Positions 56,648-64,000 of a DNA stretch of 64,000 bases are shown here, piece by piece (position 1 is the stretch's first letter; each line of letters opens with the position of its first letter). A program made the position numbers and the translations under genes. The stretch spans positions 34,044-98,043 of the forward strand of contig CAISEB010000004.1 of NCBI GenBank assembly GCA_903884235.1, given 5' to 3'. A model generated the notes under the pieces. It was not told where the DNA came from, searched no databases, and worked only from the letters and a program-made list of their open reading frames with translations. Origin of the DNA: an uncultured Pseudomonadota bacterium. GTDB taxonomy: Bacteria; Pseudomonadota; Gammaproteobacteria; Steroidobacterales; Steroidobacteraceae.

Positions 56648-58825
56648 TCAGCGGCCACTTGCGGCGGACGGGGCCGCGGGTTGGAACGCAGCCTTGCCGA
56701 TCTGCCAGTAGAAGAAGCCCAGCTGGTCCGCCATCTCGCGGTCACGCTGGGAGCGGGTCGAGCCCATGCCGTGTCCGGCATCGAAGTCGACCAGAAACAG
56801 CACCGGCCGGCCGCTGGCGGTGGCCGCCTGCAGGTGGGCCGCCATCTTGCCCGGTTGCCAGGGCGCCACGCGCGGATCGTTGTAGCCTGAGGTGAGCAGC
56901 ACGGCCGGATAGGCGACGCCGTCCCTGACGTGCTGCGTGGCATCCACCGAGTACAGCGCCTCGAAGCCGGCCTGGGTCTTCGTCGAGCCGTATTCGAGTG
57001 AATTGGCCGGGCCATCGGTGCCGTGCTCGGATCGCAGGACGTTGTTGTCGCCCACGCCGTTGAATACCACGCGAAACAGGTCGGGTCGGGCAGTGGTCGC
57101 CATGCCCACGGTGATGCCCCCGGCGCTGCGGCCTTCGATGGCGGTCGTGGCCGGCGAGGCATAGCCGTGCGCGTGCAGGTACTCGGCCGCCGCGATCAGG
57201 TCCTTGTAGGTGTTGGGCTTGGTCGCGAGCTTGCCGGCCAGGTGCCAGTCCTCGCCGAACTCGCCGCCGCCGCGCACGTGGGCGACGGCATAGACGCCGC
57301 CGTCCTCGAGCAGAGTCAGGAAACGCGAGACGAACGCTGGCATGAAGGCGTAGCCATAGGCGCCGTAGCCGGTGAGCCAGAGCGGGTTCTTGCCGTCCAG
57401 CACGATGTCCTTGCGGTGCACGATGGACAACGGTACCCCAACCCCGTCCCAGGACGGGATGCGCACTTCCTCGACGGTGTAGGCCGAGGTGTCCTCGGGC
57501 CACTTCGGCGTCAGCGCCAGCGGCAACACCCGGGTGCCCTCGAGGCGGTAGTGGCTGCCCGCAGTGATCCAGTTCGTCAGGCCGAACACGACGGTCTTCG
57601 AGCGGCGGTCGACTGCCGGCCCGGCCAGGCTTCCCTGCAATGGCAGCGGGACATCGCCTGCGGCCCCGCTCGCGGGGTTCACGCGCAGTAGGCGGCTCAG
57701 GCCTCCGTCGAGCTCAGTGACGTAAAGCGCATCCGCAGACGCGTCCAGAGACTCGATCACGCGATCGCTCTGGGGCACGACGACCCGTGCCCTGGCGAGG
57801 TCCGGATGGGCCGCGTCCACCGACACGATCTTGCTGCGCGGCGCATCCCGATACGTCAGCAGGTACAGCCGCTTCCCGAACGGCAGCACAGCGGAGACCT
57901 TGTCCGCCACGTCGGCCACCTTCGTCCAGGCACCGGGAATGCCGTCGGGGCCTGCGTTTGCGACGTAGAAGGTCATCGCCGCATCGGCGCCATGGCTGAT
58001 TTCCGCCAGCACGTACGGCGAGTCCGCGAAGGCTTCCACGAAGGGGTAGTCCACTTCATTGACCGCCACGGAGCCGGACAGGCCCGTGCCGATCAGCGCG
58101 CGGTCGGTCGCAGGATCGGTGCCGAGGACGTGCAGGAAGGCCCGGCTGTTGAGGTACCTGTCGGTGTCCTTCGCGTTCGGGCCGACCGCCGCGAAACGGT
58201 TGTAGTAGAAGCCGCGCCCGTCGGGCAGCCAGGAGGGACTCGCGTACTCCGTGCGGTCGATGGTCTCGCCCGATTCGCGACCGCGGTCGATGTCGAAGAT
58301 GTGCAGCACGCTGTTCTCCGAGCCGCCGGCGGACAGCGCATAGATAACCTTGCGCCCGTCCGGGGAGGGTCGGAAGTAGTCGAGCGCGTAGTGATGACCG
58401 GCCGTGGCGGCCTGATCCGGATCGACCAGCAGCCGTTCCGGCCCGTCGAAACTCTGGCGCAGGTAGAGCTTGATCGTGTCCTGGCCCGGCTCGCGCTTGC
58501 CGTAGAAGAGCCGTCCGCCGGCGAGGTGAACGCTCGAGACCACGGCCGCCGCGCCGCTGTGGCTCGCGACGCGCTTTTGCAGGGCGTCGCGACCCGGGAT
58601 GCGGTCGATCACGCCGCGGGCGTAGGCATCCTGGCCCTGCAGCCAGGCCTTGAAGCGATCGGACCAGCGATCCTCCATCCATCGGTATTCGTCGACGATC
58701 TGCGTGCCGAAGTAGTCGTCCACCACCGGTTCGCGCGGCGCGACGGGCGGCGACGCCATCTGGGACTGGGCCGCGCTGGCGGCCGCGACGAGGACAAGGG
58801 CGAATAGGAACGAGGTGGATTTCAT
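56648..58825 (-). CDS. Prolyl oligopeptidase family serine peptidase (S9A), secreted
   Basis: The protein has 725 residues. A signal peptide ends near ASAAQSQ. The N-terminal beta-propeller starts with VDDYFGTQIVDEYRWMED. The alpha/beta catalytic domain carries the nucleophile in IEGRSAGGI (near residue 565), Asp in TSGYNDPRVAPW and His in DFDAGHGMGS, so the triad is complete. It cleaves proline-containing peptides in the periplasm or outside the cell. The order signal peptide-propeller-hydrolase and length fit bacterial secreted S9A enzymes. It is a single-gene unit. Confidence 0.93.
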   Translation of the reverse strand: MKSTSFLFALVLVAAASAAQSQMASPPVAPREPVVDDYFGTQIVDEYRWMEDRWSDRFKAWLQGQDAYARGVIDRIPGRDALQKRVASHSGAAAVVSSVHLAGGRLFYGKREPGQDTIKLYLRQSFDGPERLLVDPDQAATAGHHYALDYFRPSPDGRKVIYALSAGGSENSVLHIFDIDRGRESGETIDRTEYASPSWLPDGRGFYYNRFAAVGPNAKDTDRYLNSRAFLHVLGTDPATDRALIGTGLSGSVAVNEVDYPFVEAFADSPYVLAEISHGADAAMTFYVANAGPDGIPGAWTKVADVADKVSAVLPFGKRLYLLTYRDAPRSKIVSVDAAHPDLARARVVVPQSDRVIESLDASADALYVTELDGGLSRLLRVNPASGAAGDVPLPLQGSLAGPAVDRRSKTVVFGLTNWITAGSHYRLEGTRVLPLALTPKWPEDTSAYTVEEVRIPSWDGVGVPLSIVHRKDIVLDGKNPLWLTGYGAYGYAFMPAFVSRFLTLLEDGGVYAVAHVRGGGEFGEDWHLAGKLATKPNTYKDLIAAAEYLHAHGYASPATTAIEGRSAGGITVGMATTARPDLFRVVFNGVGDNNVLRSEHGTDGPANSLEYGSTKTQAGFEALYSVDATQHVRDGVAYPAVLLTSGYNDPRVAPWQPGKMAAHLQAATASGRPVLFLVDFDAGHGMGSTRSQRDREMADQLGFFYWQIGKAAFQPAAPSAASGR

Positions 58826-58976
58826 GGCGCGGCCCCCGGATCTGGTCAGCGCATGCAGCGGGATCGCCGCAGGATAGCAACTTCGGCCTTTCTGCAGCGG
58901 GCAGTCGATCGGTCCGACAGCCAGCAGACCCGGATAGCGGGTGCTCGACCCCTGGATGATGCCGACGGAATCCAGA

Positions 58977-59744
58977 TCAGCGCGAGGTCGGCTTGGTCAA
59001 TGCGATTTTCTTGCGCAGTAGATCGAGCAGGTGGCCCTGGGGGGTGCGATCGTCAGGCAGCGCCTGCACCTCGGCGTACATGTCGATCAGCAGCGGATGG
59101 AAGTGCTCATCGTGCACCGGATCGTGCTGGTCGTAGGGAGGGCAGCTGAGAGCGTCCTGCTGAATATCGCCCAGGGCGAGCAGTCGCTCTTCCTGAGAGT
59201 CCTCTATCTTGCGGAGCAGGATCTGGCGGCGCTCCAGCCTCACGAGCTCATAGCCCGGCTGGTACACGAACAGGCGCAAATGCAAATCGTTGTAGCTGCC
59301 GAGGCTCCGCCACGTCTGGCGCCACGTCGAAAATTCAAAGCGCCCGGTGGCGTCCGACTGCACCGTATCGGCATCCACGCAGACGTAACCCGACTGGCTG
59401 TAGGACTCCCACGCGGCGATCACCCAGACGCGCGCCAGGGGCCGGTTGGTGTCGAGTTCGCGAACCACGCCGTTCACGTGGTGACCGGAGGCGAATCCCA
59501 AATTGGTGGCGCGCGCGAGCAGATCGACCGGGTCGTTCGAGGGCCGTGGAGCCACGGGCAAGGGCGCCCGCTGGAGATGCCAAACCTGCGTTTGTGGAGT
59601 CCGCTGCATCGGCATCTGCTGGCCAGAACCCACCGGGGCTTCCTGGGCCCGCGCGCCGCGATGCAGCACCGCAGCGGCGACCACTGCAACGGCCGCGGTC
59701 GCGATCCGTCGTGACGTGCGGGTGGGTGACTCCATCGCCATCAC
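58977..59744 (-). CDS. Secreted protein with carboxypeptidase-regulatory-like segment
   Basis: The protein has 255 residues. An N-terminal export signal (about residues 1-33, with paired Arg before the hydrophobic stretch) is followed by a Gln/Pro-rich spacer. A short beta region follows (GVVRELDTNRPLARVWVIAA; TGRFEFSTWRQ; RLFVYQPGYELV) that resembles CarboxypepD_reg-like domains. No catalytic residues are recognised. It is divergent from the transglycosylase gene, 302 bp away. Confidence 0.65.
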   Translation of the reverse strand: MMAMESPTRTSRRIATAAVAVVAAAVLHRGARAQEAPVGSGQQMPMQRTPQTQVWHLQRAPLPVAPRPSNDPVDLLARATNLGFASGHHVNGVVRELDTNRPLARVWVIAAWESYSQSGYVCVDADTVQSDATGRFEFSTWRQTWRSLGSYNDLHLRLFVYQPGYELVRLERRQILLRKIEDSQEERLLALGDIQQDALSCPPYDQHDPVHDEHFHPLLIDMYAEVQALPDDRTPQGHLLDLLRKKIALTKPTSR

Positions 59745-60046
59745 CGGCTGTATCGATGCGCCAATTCAACCATCGCTGTCGCGCGACGTGGAGCGACGGT
59801 GCATCCGCGGGACCGAGAGCTGGATTGCACAGCGTAGCATCTCCTGGCGGCAAGCGGCCCATCAACCCAAGTCGGAATGCCGCGATTCAGGCCTCGCCGA
59901 CGACCGAACTCCTGCCACTTCTACCACGGTTTCCGGCACCTCGCATCGAGTGCGAACTGGTGCAAGATCCGGAGGCGGCCTCCTCACTCCCACTCAATCA
60001 GCTCCTGCACCCCGAGGTTCGTGGTGGCATCCTAGCCTCGATCAAC
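59745..60046. other. Intergenic region between divergent genes
   Basis: This 302-bp stretch separates the secreted protein (minus) from the transglycosylase (plus). The plus-strand frame of the transglycosylase stays open through most of it, but the encoded residues look unconserved and no good upstream start is visible. I see no RNA gene or repeat here. Confidence 0.35.
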
Positions 60047-61735
60047 ATGCTCAAGCAGCACAAGCAACGGTGGTGGGTCGGAGCGGTCATCGCGGCGCTG
60101 GTCGCCGTCCTCCTCACGGTGGGGCTTAGGCCGATGCTCGAGCAGGCCATTCGCGCGCGGATCGAGTCTGCAGCCGTGCGCCATGGCGTGGTGGCCCGGA
60201 TCGGGGCGGTCCACCTCGGCGTCTGGCCGATGCTGCGGCTGGACGGAGTCGATCTCGACTTCGGGCACGGCGCGCGACTGCGCGCAGAGTCGGTCGCTGC
60301 GACCTGGCCCGGCCATCTGCGCCTCGCAGTTCGCGCAGCCATGATCACGGGTCCCGGCGGCATCACGGTCGGCTCGGCGGCCTCGGCCTGGCGGTTGGCT
60401 GGCGCATCCGGCGAGGAGTTCCAGCTGACACTGCTGGAGCCACAGGCGGGCCTGCAGCTGCGCAGACACGCGGATTCGGATGACAGCGTCTGGTCCGTCG
60501 AAGCCCGCGGACTGGATGTCGCCAGGCTGCTCGACGTGCAGCGCGACGGCCACCCCCTGCTCGAAGGTGGCATCGCCGACGGCCACGTGGAAATCCGCTC
60601 CAGCCCCGGGGTGGTCCGCTTCAGCGTGGACGTCGGCGTGCGTAGCGCGCGCGTGGGCGCGCTCACAGGCAATTCCACCGACGATCCGCAGCCTGGCGAT
60701 CCCACCGACGTGACCCTGCGATTCGATGGCGCGTGGCAGCGGGACCGCGGCGCGCTCGATATTCCAAAGGTCCAGGCGACCCTGGCCGGTGCCGTCCTGT
60801 CGGGTTCGCTCGCGCTGACCGGCCTCGACACCGATCCCACGATCGATCTCGAACTCGGCGCGCGGCAGCTGGACTTCGCGCAGCTGCTCGGCGCCTCGGG
60901 ACTCGACGTGCCCGAGGGCCTGGGGCTGACCGCCGGCAGCACCCATGACCTCGGCTCGGCGACGATCGACCTCCAGGTCCACGGCCACCTCGCGGTACCC
61001 ACCTCGCTGTCGGTGAGCCAGAAGATCGCCTTCAAGCCGCCGCGCGAACTGCCGCCCGGTATCACACGACTGCGTGGCGACTTCCCGTTCGGCGCGACTG
61101 ACGGTGCGGGACGGCGCCGCACCATCAATGTTTCGCCGGAATCTTCCGACTTCATCGCACTGGACGACGTTCCGCCCTTGTTCCTGCGCACCTTGCTGCT
61201 GGCGGAGGACGTCGGCTTCTACGGGCACCGCGGCATCGACCTGCGCGAAATGCCCGCCGCCTTGCTGACCAACTGGTCGCGCGGCACCGCCGCGCGCGGC
61301 GCCTCGACGATTTCCCAGCAGCTCGCCAAGAACCTGTTCCTGTCTCGAGACAAGCAGCTCGGACGCAAGCTGCAGGAATTGGCGATCACGTTCCTGCTCG
61401 AAACTGCGCTCGGCAAGGCTCGCATCCTGGAGATCTACTTGAACATCATCGAATGGGGACCCGACCTGCGCGGGCTACGGCCCGCAGCGCGCCACTATTT
61501 CGGTCGCGAACCGCGCTCGCTGACAGCCGCGGAGATGGCCTTCCTGGTCGCGATCATCCCCGGCCCCATCAAGTACCAGAGCGCGTTCGCGCACGGCACG
61601 CCGGCGCCCGGATTGCGCTCGATGATCGACGACCTGCTGGCGAAGCTGCGGTCCGTCGACGCGATCAGCGAAGATGAGTACCGGCAGGCGCTCGACGAAC
61701 AGCTCGTCGTCGCGGGCGCGATGCCACTCGGTTAA
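60047..61735 (+). CDS. AsmA-like / GT51 peptidoglycan transglycosylase fusion
   Basis: The protein has 562 residues. One N-terminal membrane anchor (about 9-27) is followed by ~310 residues of AsmA-like beta-rich sequence (HGVVARIGAVHLGVWPMLRL; GRLEPQ-like repeats; TDPTIDLELGARQLDF). The GT51 domain then starts near residue 360 with all family motifs: EDVGFYGHRG (catalytic Glu), GASTISQQLAKNLF, RKLQELAITFLLE and ILEIYLNIIEWG. There is no transpeptidase domain. It is probably a periplasmic glycan polymerase resembling MtgA with an added AsmA-type region. Confidence 0.85.
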   Translation: MLKQHKQRWWVGAVIAALVAVLLTVGLRPMLEQAIRARIESAAVRHGVVARIGAVHLGVWPMLRLDGVDLDFGHGARLRAESVAATWPGHLRLAVRAAMITGPGGITVGSAASAWRLAGASGEEFQLTLLEPQAGLQLRRHADSDDSVWSVEARGLDVARLLDVQRDGHPLLEGGIADGHVEIRSSPGVVRFSVDVGVRSARVGALTGNSTDDPQPGDPTDVTLRFDGAWQRDRGALDIPKVQATLAGAVLSGSLALTGLDTDPTIDLELGARQLDFAQLLGASGLDVPEGLGLTAGSTHDLGSATIDLQVHGHLAVPTSLSVSQKIAFKPPRELPPGITRLRGDFPFGATDGAGRRRTINVSPESSDFIALDDVPPLFLRTLLLAEDVGFYGHRGIDLREMPAALLTNWSRGTAARGASTISQQLAKNLFLSRDKQLGRKLQELAITFLLETALGKARILEIYLNIIEWGPDLRGLRPAARHYFGREPRSLTAAEMAFLVAIIPGPIKYQSAFAHGTPAPGLRSMIDDLLAKLRSVDAISEDEYRQALDEQLVVAGAMPLG

Positions 61736-61833
61736 TCGGAAGGGCCAGCCGCGACTCGCACTCGATCGTCTCCGGAACACTTAAGCAACCGGATTACGAC
61801 GATTCCACCGACGGTATGCCGAACTTCCCGTCA

Positions 61834-61899
61834 ACGAAAGCGCAGGGACGCGCTGACCCCGCTGCGACGGATGCGTAAGCAGAGGAACTACGGCGAAGT
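61834..61899 (+). repeat. Interspersed ~65-bp repeat, copy 2
   Basis: Same sharp left boundary (ACGAAAGCGC) and same orientation as copies 1 and 3. It runs to CGGCGAAGT and is joined four bases later to sequence encoding the TnpB C-terminus in a continuous open frame. Confidence 0.82.
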
Positions 61900-61903
61900 T
61901 TTG

Positions 61904-62092
61904 AGGCTCTGGGTGTGTGGTGAGTGCGGGTGCGCTCACGACCGCGACGTCAACGCCGCGAAGAACATCCTGGCCGCGGGGAGGTGTTCCCCGTCCGTCA
62001 GCGGGAACGAGTCTTCGCCACGTCACGCGCCGCCGAGCCGGACACCCCGTCCGCGCAAGGCAGGGACAGCGCGGGCCGCGGCGGCGGCATGA
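61904..62092 (+). pseudogene. TnpB (IS200/IS605 OrfB) C-terminal remnant
   Basis: The frame encodes RLWVCGECGCAHDRDVNAAK followed by NILAAG and a SVSGNESS tail. This is the second half of the TnpB zinc finger (CxxC) and the RuvC-III DRDVNAA motif that ends TnpB proteins. The first zinc-finger pair, RuvC-I and RuvC-II are missing. It is joined at its left end to repeat copy 2. The frame is open from at least 61835, with an ATG at 61871, so a 73-residue peptide could be made, but it would be inactive. Confidence 0.85.
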
Positions 62093-62202
62093 GCACCAGG
62101 CGCCCGCCGAGCTTTTCCACTCGGGGGAAATAGAACGCGATCGATGCCGAAAGGGTCGAGGGCTTTGGCAGCCACGCATCCGCAGCCCAAGCGCCGGGGC
62201 GG

Positions 62203-63081
62203 CTACTCTTTGCAGCAGTTCATAGCCGCGTCTACGGCCTCGTCATAGTGCTCCGCGTGGCTTTGTACATGCGCCGGCACGCCGGCCTGTTTCAGCAACG
62301 GCCGCAGCGATTGCCTCAGCTCTTTGACGTTGTCCCACATGAGACTCTTGAATAGGCGGATGCCCTCCTCCCCGCCCATCGCGCATTTCCCGTCCTGGGT
62401 CACCACAGGCACCGAGAGTTCTCCGCTGCCCTTCAGGCAGGTCCTGTGCACCGCTTCCATTTCGGCTCGGTTGGCAGGATCGGATGTCACATCCTTTCTG
62501 ATCACGCTGAAAGCGTCATCCAGGTGGTTGCTGGCAAGGAACCCCTCCAGTTCCTTGCAGTGGGGGCAGGTGGGTTCATAGAAGATGACGACCCGCTTTT
62601 TCACGGCAGTCGCAGCGATCGGCGCTTCGCCCGGCCTCCCCGGCTGCCGAAGAACGATCTCCCAGAACATCCTAAATGCTCGGTAGGATTTGTCGAAATA
62701 GGGCTGGGCCGAGGCGAGGCCGTTGGTGGTCAATTCCTTGGTGCCCACTTCCATCAGTCGCATTGATGACGCGAGCAGATGCTTGCTGATGCACCACACT
62801 TCACCTTCGAAGACGACGACAATCTGCTTGAGTAGTTCCTTGCGCATTTCTCTGACTTCGCGCAGCAGATCATAGTAGTGAGACTTGCCCGTCTTATTCG
62901 CGGTGAAGAAGAGATGTTCTTCAATACTGATCAGGTTCATGATCCCGATCCCGAGATCCTCGTCTGAGGTAATGTCAAGCGAGTTCGGCTGGGTCGCCTT
63001 TTTCAGGTTCTCCACGAATGTTGCAACTTCCGATTTCACCGTCGGCGTCACGGGACGTTCATTCTGCCGGCTGTCTTGCAT
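62203..63081 (-). CDS. Helical-domain / thioredoxin-like fusion protein (probable laterally acquired)
   Basis: The protein has 292 residues. Residues 40-145 form a helical domain (GIGIMNLISIEEHLFFTANK; YYDLLREVREMRKELL; EVWCISKHLLASSMRL). Residues 160-260 form a thioredoxin/glutaredoxin-like domain with C172-P-H-C175 in FYEPTCPHCKELEGFL and a cis-Pro-like SVPVVTQDGK. A C-terminal Cys pair (MNCCKE) ends the protein. No signal peptide is present. The gene is clearly poorer in GC than the rest of the window and sits between tnpB sequences. The helical part recalls small proteins of candidate-phyla bacteria; I am not certain of that. Confidence 0.7.
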   Translation of the reverse strand: MQDSRQNERPVTPTVKSEVATFVENLKKATQPNSLDITSDEDLGIGIMNLISIEEHLFFTANKTGKSHYYDLLREVREMRKELLKQIVVVFEGEVWCISKHLLASSMRLMEVGTKELTTNGLASAQPYFDKSYRAFRMFWEIVLRQPGRPGEAPIAATAVKKRVVIFYEPTCPHCKELEGFLASNHLDDAFSVIRKDVTSDPANRAEMEAVHRTCLKGSGELSVPVVTQDGKCAMGGEEGIRLFKSLMWDNVKELRQSLRPLLKQAGVPAHVQSHAEHYDEAVDAAMNCCKE

Positions 63082-63254
63082 CTGCCCACTCCAAAAAGGT
63101 CACAGGGTGACTGTCGCAAATGGAAGCTGAATTCGTCGGTACGCCAACCGACCGAGACTGCCGGACCTAAGAACTTCACGGTGCAGGATTGGCACGGAGC
63201 ACTGGCCCTCGAACCCGACATGCATATGCACGGCGTCAGCGCCGATGGTGACCT

Positions 63255-63320
63255 ACGAAAGCGCAGGGACGCGCTGACCCCGCTGGGACGGATGCGTGAG
63301 CTGAGGAGCTGCGGCGAAGT
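63255..63320 (+). repeat. Interspersed ~65-bp repeat, copy 3
   Basis: ACGAAAGCGCAGGGACGCGC to GCGGCGAAGT, nearly identical to copies 1 and 2 and in the same orientation. It lies 105 bp before an intact tnpB start. Confidence 0.82.
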
Positions 63321-63403
63321 GATGAGCGCTCATGCCGCGCTCGGTCCGCGGACCCCTCCATTTCTAGCCAAACGCATCAATTTCTGACGTAGGTCTCGAA
63401 AGG

Positions 63404-63425
63404 CGTCGCCACTAGGATGGCGACG
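63404..63425 (+). promoter_or_regulatory. Hairpin abutting the tnpB start codon
   Basis: CGTCGCCA and TGGCGACG form a perfect 8-bp stem with loop CTAGGA, and the last base of the stem touches the ATG at 63426. TAGGAT, a -10-like hexamer, starts in the loop and ends 7 nt before the ATG. The hairpin could limit ribosome access. Confidence 0.55.
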
Positions 63426-64000
63426 ATGACCGCGAGTCCTGTACCGAGCGTGATTCGCACAATGCGCTTCAAGGTGCGCCGCGAAGGGTATGCCTGGCTC
63501 GAGGCGGCGGCGGTCGAGGTCAATCAGGTCTGGAACTGGTGCAACGAGGTCAGCCACAAGGCGGCACGGCCGTATTCCGGCCCATCTCGGTGGCTGAGCG
63601 GGTTTGATCTGGACAAGCTCTCGACGGGTGCCACGAAGTGCTTCCTGCACATCGGCGCCGACACGATCCAGAAGGTCAATGCCGAGTTCGCGAGGCGTCG
63701 GCGCCAGTTCAAGAAGTCGAAGCTGCGCTGGCGGGTAAGCCGGGGGAGCAGGCGGTCGCTGGGGTGGGTCCCGTTCAAGGCCGCGAGCCTGCGCCGTAAG
63801 GGCCGGGCGCTGCGATTCTGTGGCAAGACGCTGCGGGTGTTCGAGGCGGACCGCTTGCTCGGGATCCATCGGTGGAAGGACGGCTGCTTCTGCCAGGACG
63901 CGGTAGGCGACTGGTGGCTCTGCCTGCCGGCACCTGTGGTGATCGAGGACATTCCCGCTCAACAGGCCGAAGTTGGCCTCGATCTCGGCCTGCACGCGAC
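63426..64000 (+). CDS. tnpB: TnpB (OrfB) RNA-guided nuclease-family protein, N-terminal 191 residues
   Basis: The frame is open to the window end. The N-terminus shows features of the IS605 OrfB family: RREGYAWLEAAAVEVNQVWN, KAARPYSGPSRWLSGFDLD, IGADTIQKVNAEFARRRRQF, KSKLRWRVSRGSRRSLGWVP and RFCGKTLRVFE. The RuvC-I aspartate is in VGLDLGLHA near residue 186. No frameshift or stop is present in the visible part. TnpB is an RNA-guided DNA endonuclease that helps retain its transposon; the guide RNA is normally encoded at the 3' end, outside this window. Confidence 0.9.
   Translation, partial: MTASPVPSVIRTMRFKVRREGYAWLEAAAVEVNQVWNWCNEVSHKAARPYSGPSRWLSGFDLDKLSTGATKCFLHIGADTIQKVNAEFARRRRQFKKSKLRWRVSRGSRRSLGWVPFKAASLRRKGRALRFCGKTLRVFEADRLLGIHRWKDGCFCQDAVGDWWLCLPAPVVIEDIPAQQAEVGLDLGLHA

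Larger units (their letters stand above)
61736..62202. other. Gene-poor region holding repeat copy 2 and a tnpB remnant
   Basis: Apart from the repeat (61834-61899) and the TnpB C-terminal remnant ending at 62092, I see no other gene in this 467-bp stretch between the transglycosylase and the thioredoxin-fusion gene. Confidence 0.5.
63082..63425. other. Upstream region of tnpB with repeat copy 3 and palindromes
   Basis: This 344-bp gap holds repeat copy 3 (63255-63320). It also has two 12-bp palindromes (ATGAGCGCTCAT at 63322-63333 and GGTCCGCGGACC at 63343-63354) and a hairpin against the tnpB start. It resembles the left end of an IS200/IS605-type element. Confidence 0.55.
63256..64000 (+). 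mobile_element. IS200/IS605-family-like (IS1341-type) tnpB element, right end outside the window
   Basis: The proposed element starts at repeat copy 3, includes subterminal palindromes and carries tnpB only; no Y1 transposase (tnpA) is seen upstream. The left boundary is inferred from where the three repeat copies begin to match. The right end and any guide-RNA region lie beyond 64000. Confidence 0.55.

Noticed and set aside
61871..62092. Stand-alone 73-codon gene
   Set aside because: Its product is only the TnpB zinc-finger/RuvC-III tail joined to repeat sequence; treated as a remnant instead.

Overview
The window looks like chromosomal DNA of a high-GC Gammaproteobacterium, possibly near the Xanthomonadales/Steroidobacterales or Ectothiorhodospiraceae; the order cannot be fixed from sequence reading alone. 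Supporting features are the nrdR-ribD-ribE and ribBX-ribH-nusB-thiL blocks, xseB-ispA-dxs, a single-chain PurL of about 1,294 residues, EttA, a DUF1820 protein and FolE2. Most of the window is ordinary, densely packed core genome. The last ~2 kb are clearly poorer in GC and carry transposon-related sequence.

Layout. 0-2 kb: oxidative-stress trio DUF3501 / Fe-S oxidoreductase / rubrerythrin (minus strand). 2-6 kb: xseB-ispA-dxs (isoprenoid precursors) and folE2. 6-7.5 kb: Ser/Thr kinase fused to a cyclic-nucleotide-binding domain. 7.6-11 kb: yciH, ribBX, ribH, nusB, thiL. 11-16 kb: GNAT protein, receiver-less LuxR protein, PAS histidine kinase, D-aminoacylase. 15.6-19.2 kb: glyA-nrdR-ribD-ribE. 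19.3-23.6 kb: histone-deacetylase-like enzyme, a radical SAM protein of the MJ0619/tetraether-synthase type coupled to an Lgt-like membrane protein, two sister small membrane proteins and a small unknown protein. 23.8-28.2 kb: ettA, DUF4145, two SIMPL proteins, VOC protein. 28-33.4 kb: purL-murI and DUF1820. 33.4-37.8 kb: orphan TagH-like FHA protein, DODA-type dioxygenase, tRNA-Ser(CGA), mltF, tadA. 37.8-39.9 kb: a membrane/beta-helix gene split by an 8-bp tandem duplication. 40-46 kb: LysP-like permease, YkgJ-type protein, cobalamin-type radical SAM enzyme, and an ArsR-SRPBCC-GST operon with a perfect palindromic operator. 46-52.8 kb: decayed alpha/beta hydrolase, HDOD and GGDEF-EAL signalling genes, CIA30, alpha/beta hydrolase, DUF3228. 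53-62 kb: APC permease, Old Yellow Enzyme, prolyl oligopeptidase, and an AsmA-like/GT51 transglycosylase fusion. 62-64 kb: helical-thioredoxin fusion between a TnpB remnant and an intact but truncated-by-window TnpB.

Riboflavin genes lie in two separated same-strand blocks. The RibA-like half of RibBX has lost its zinc cysteines, so GTP cyclohydrolase II must be encoded elsewhere. Several plus- and minus-strand genes have a -10-like hexamer only 6-7 nt before the ATG, which suggests leaderless transcripts. The points most worth following up are the MJ0619-like/Lgt-like pair, a ~65-bp repeat present three times in one orientation (twice beside tnpB sequence), and the 8-bp duplication that splits a membrane protein.
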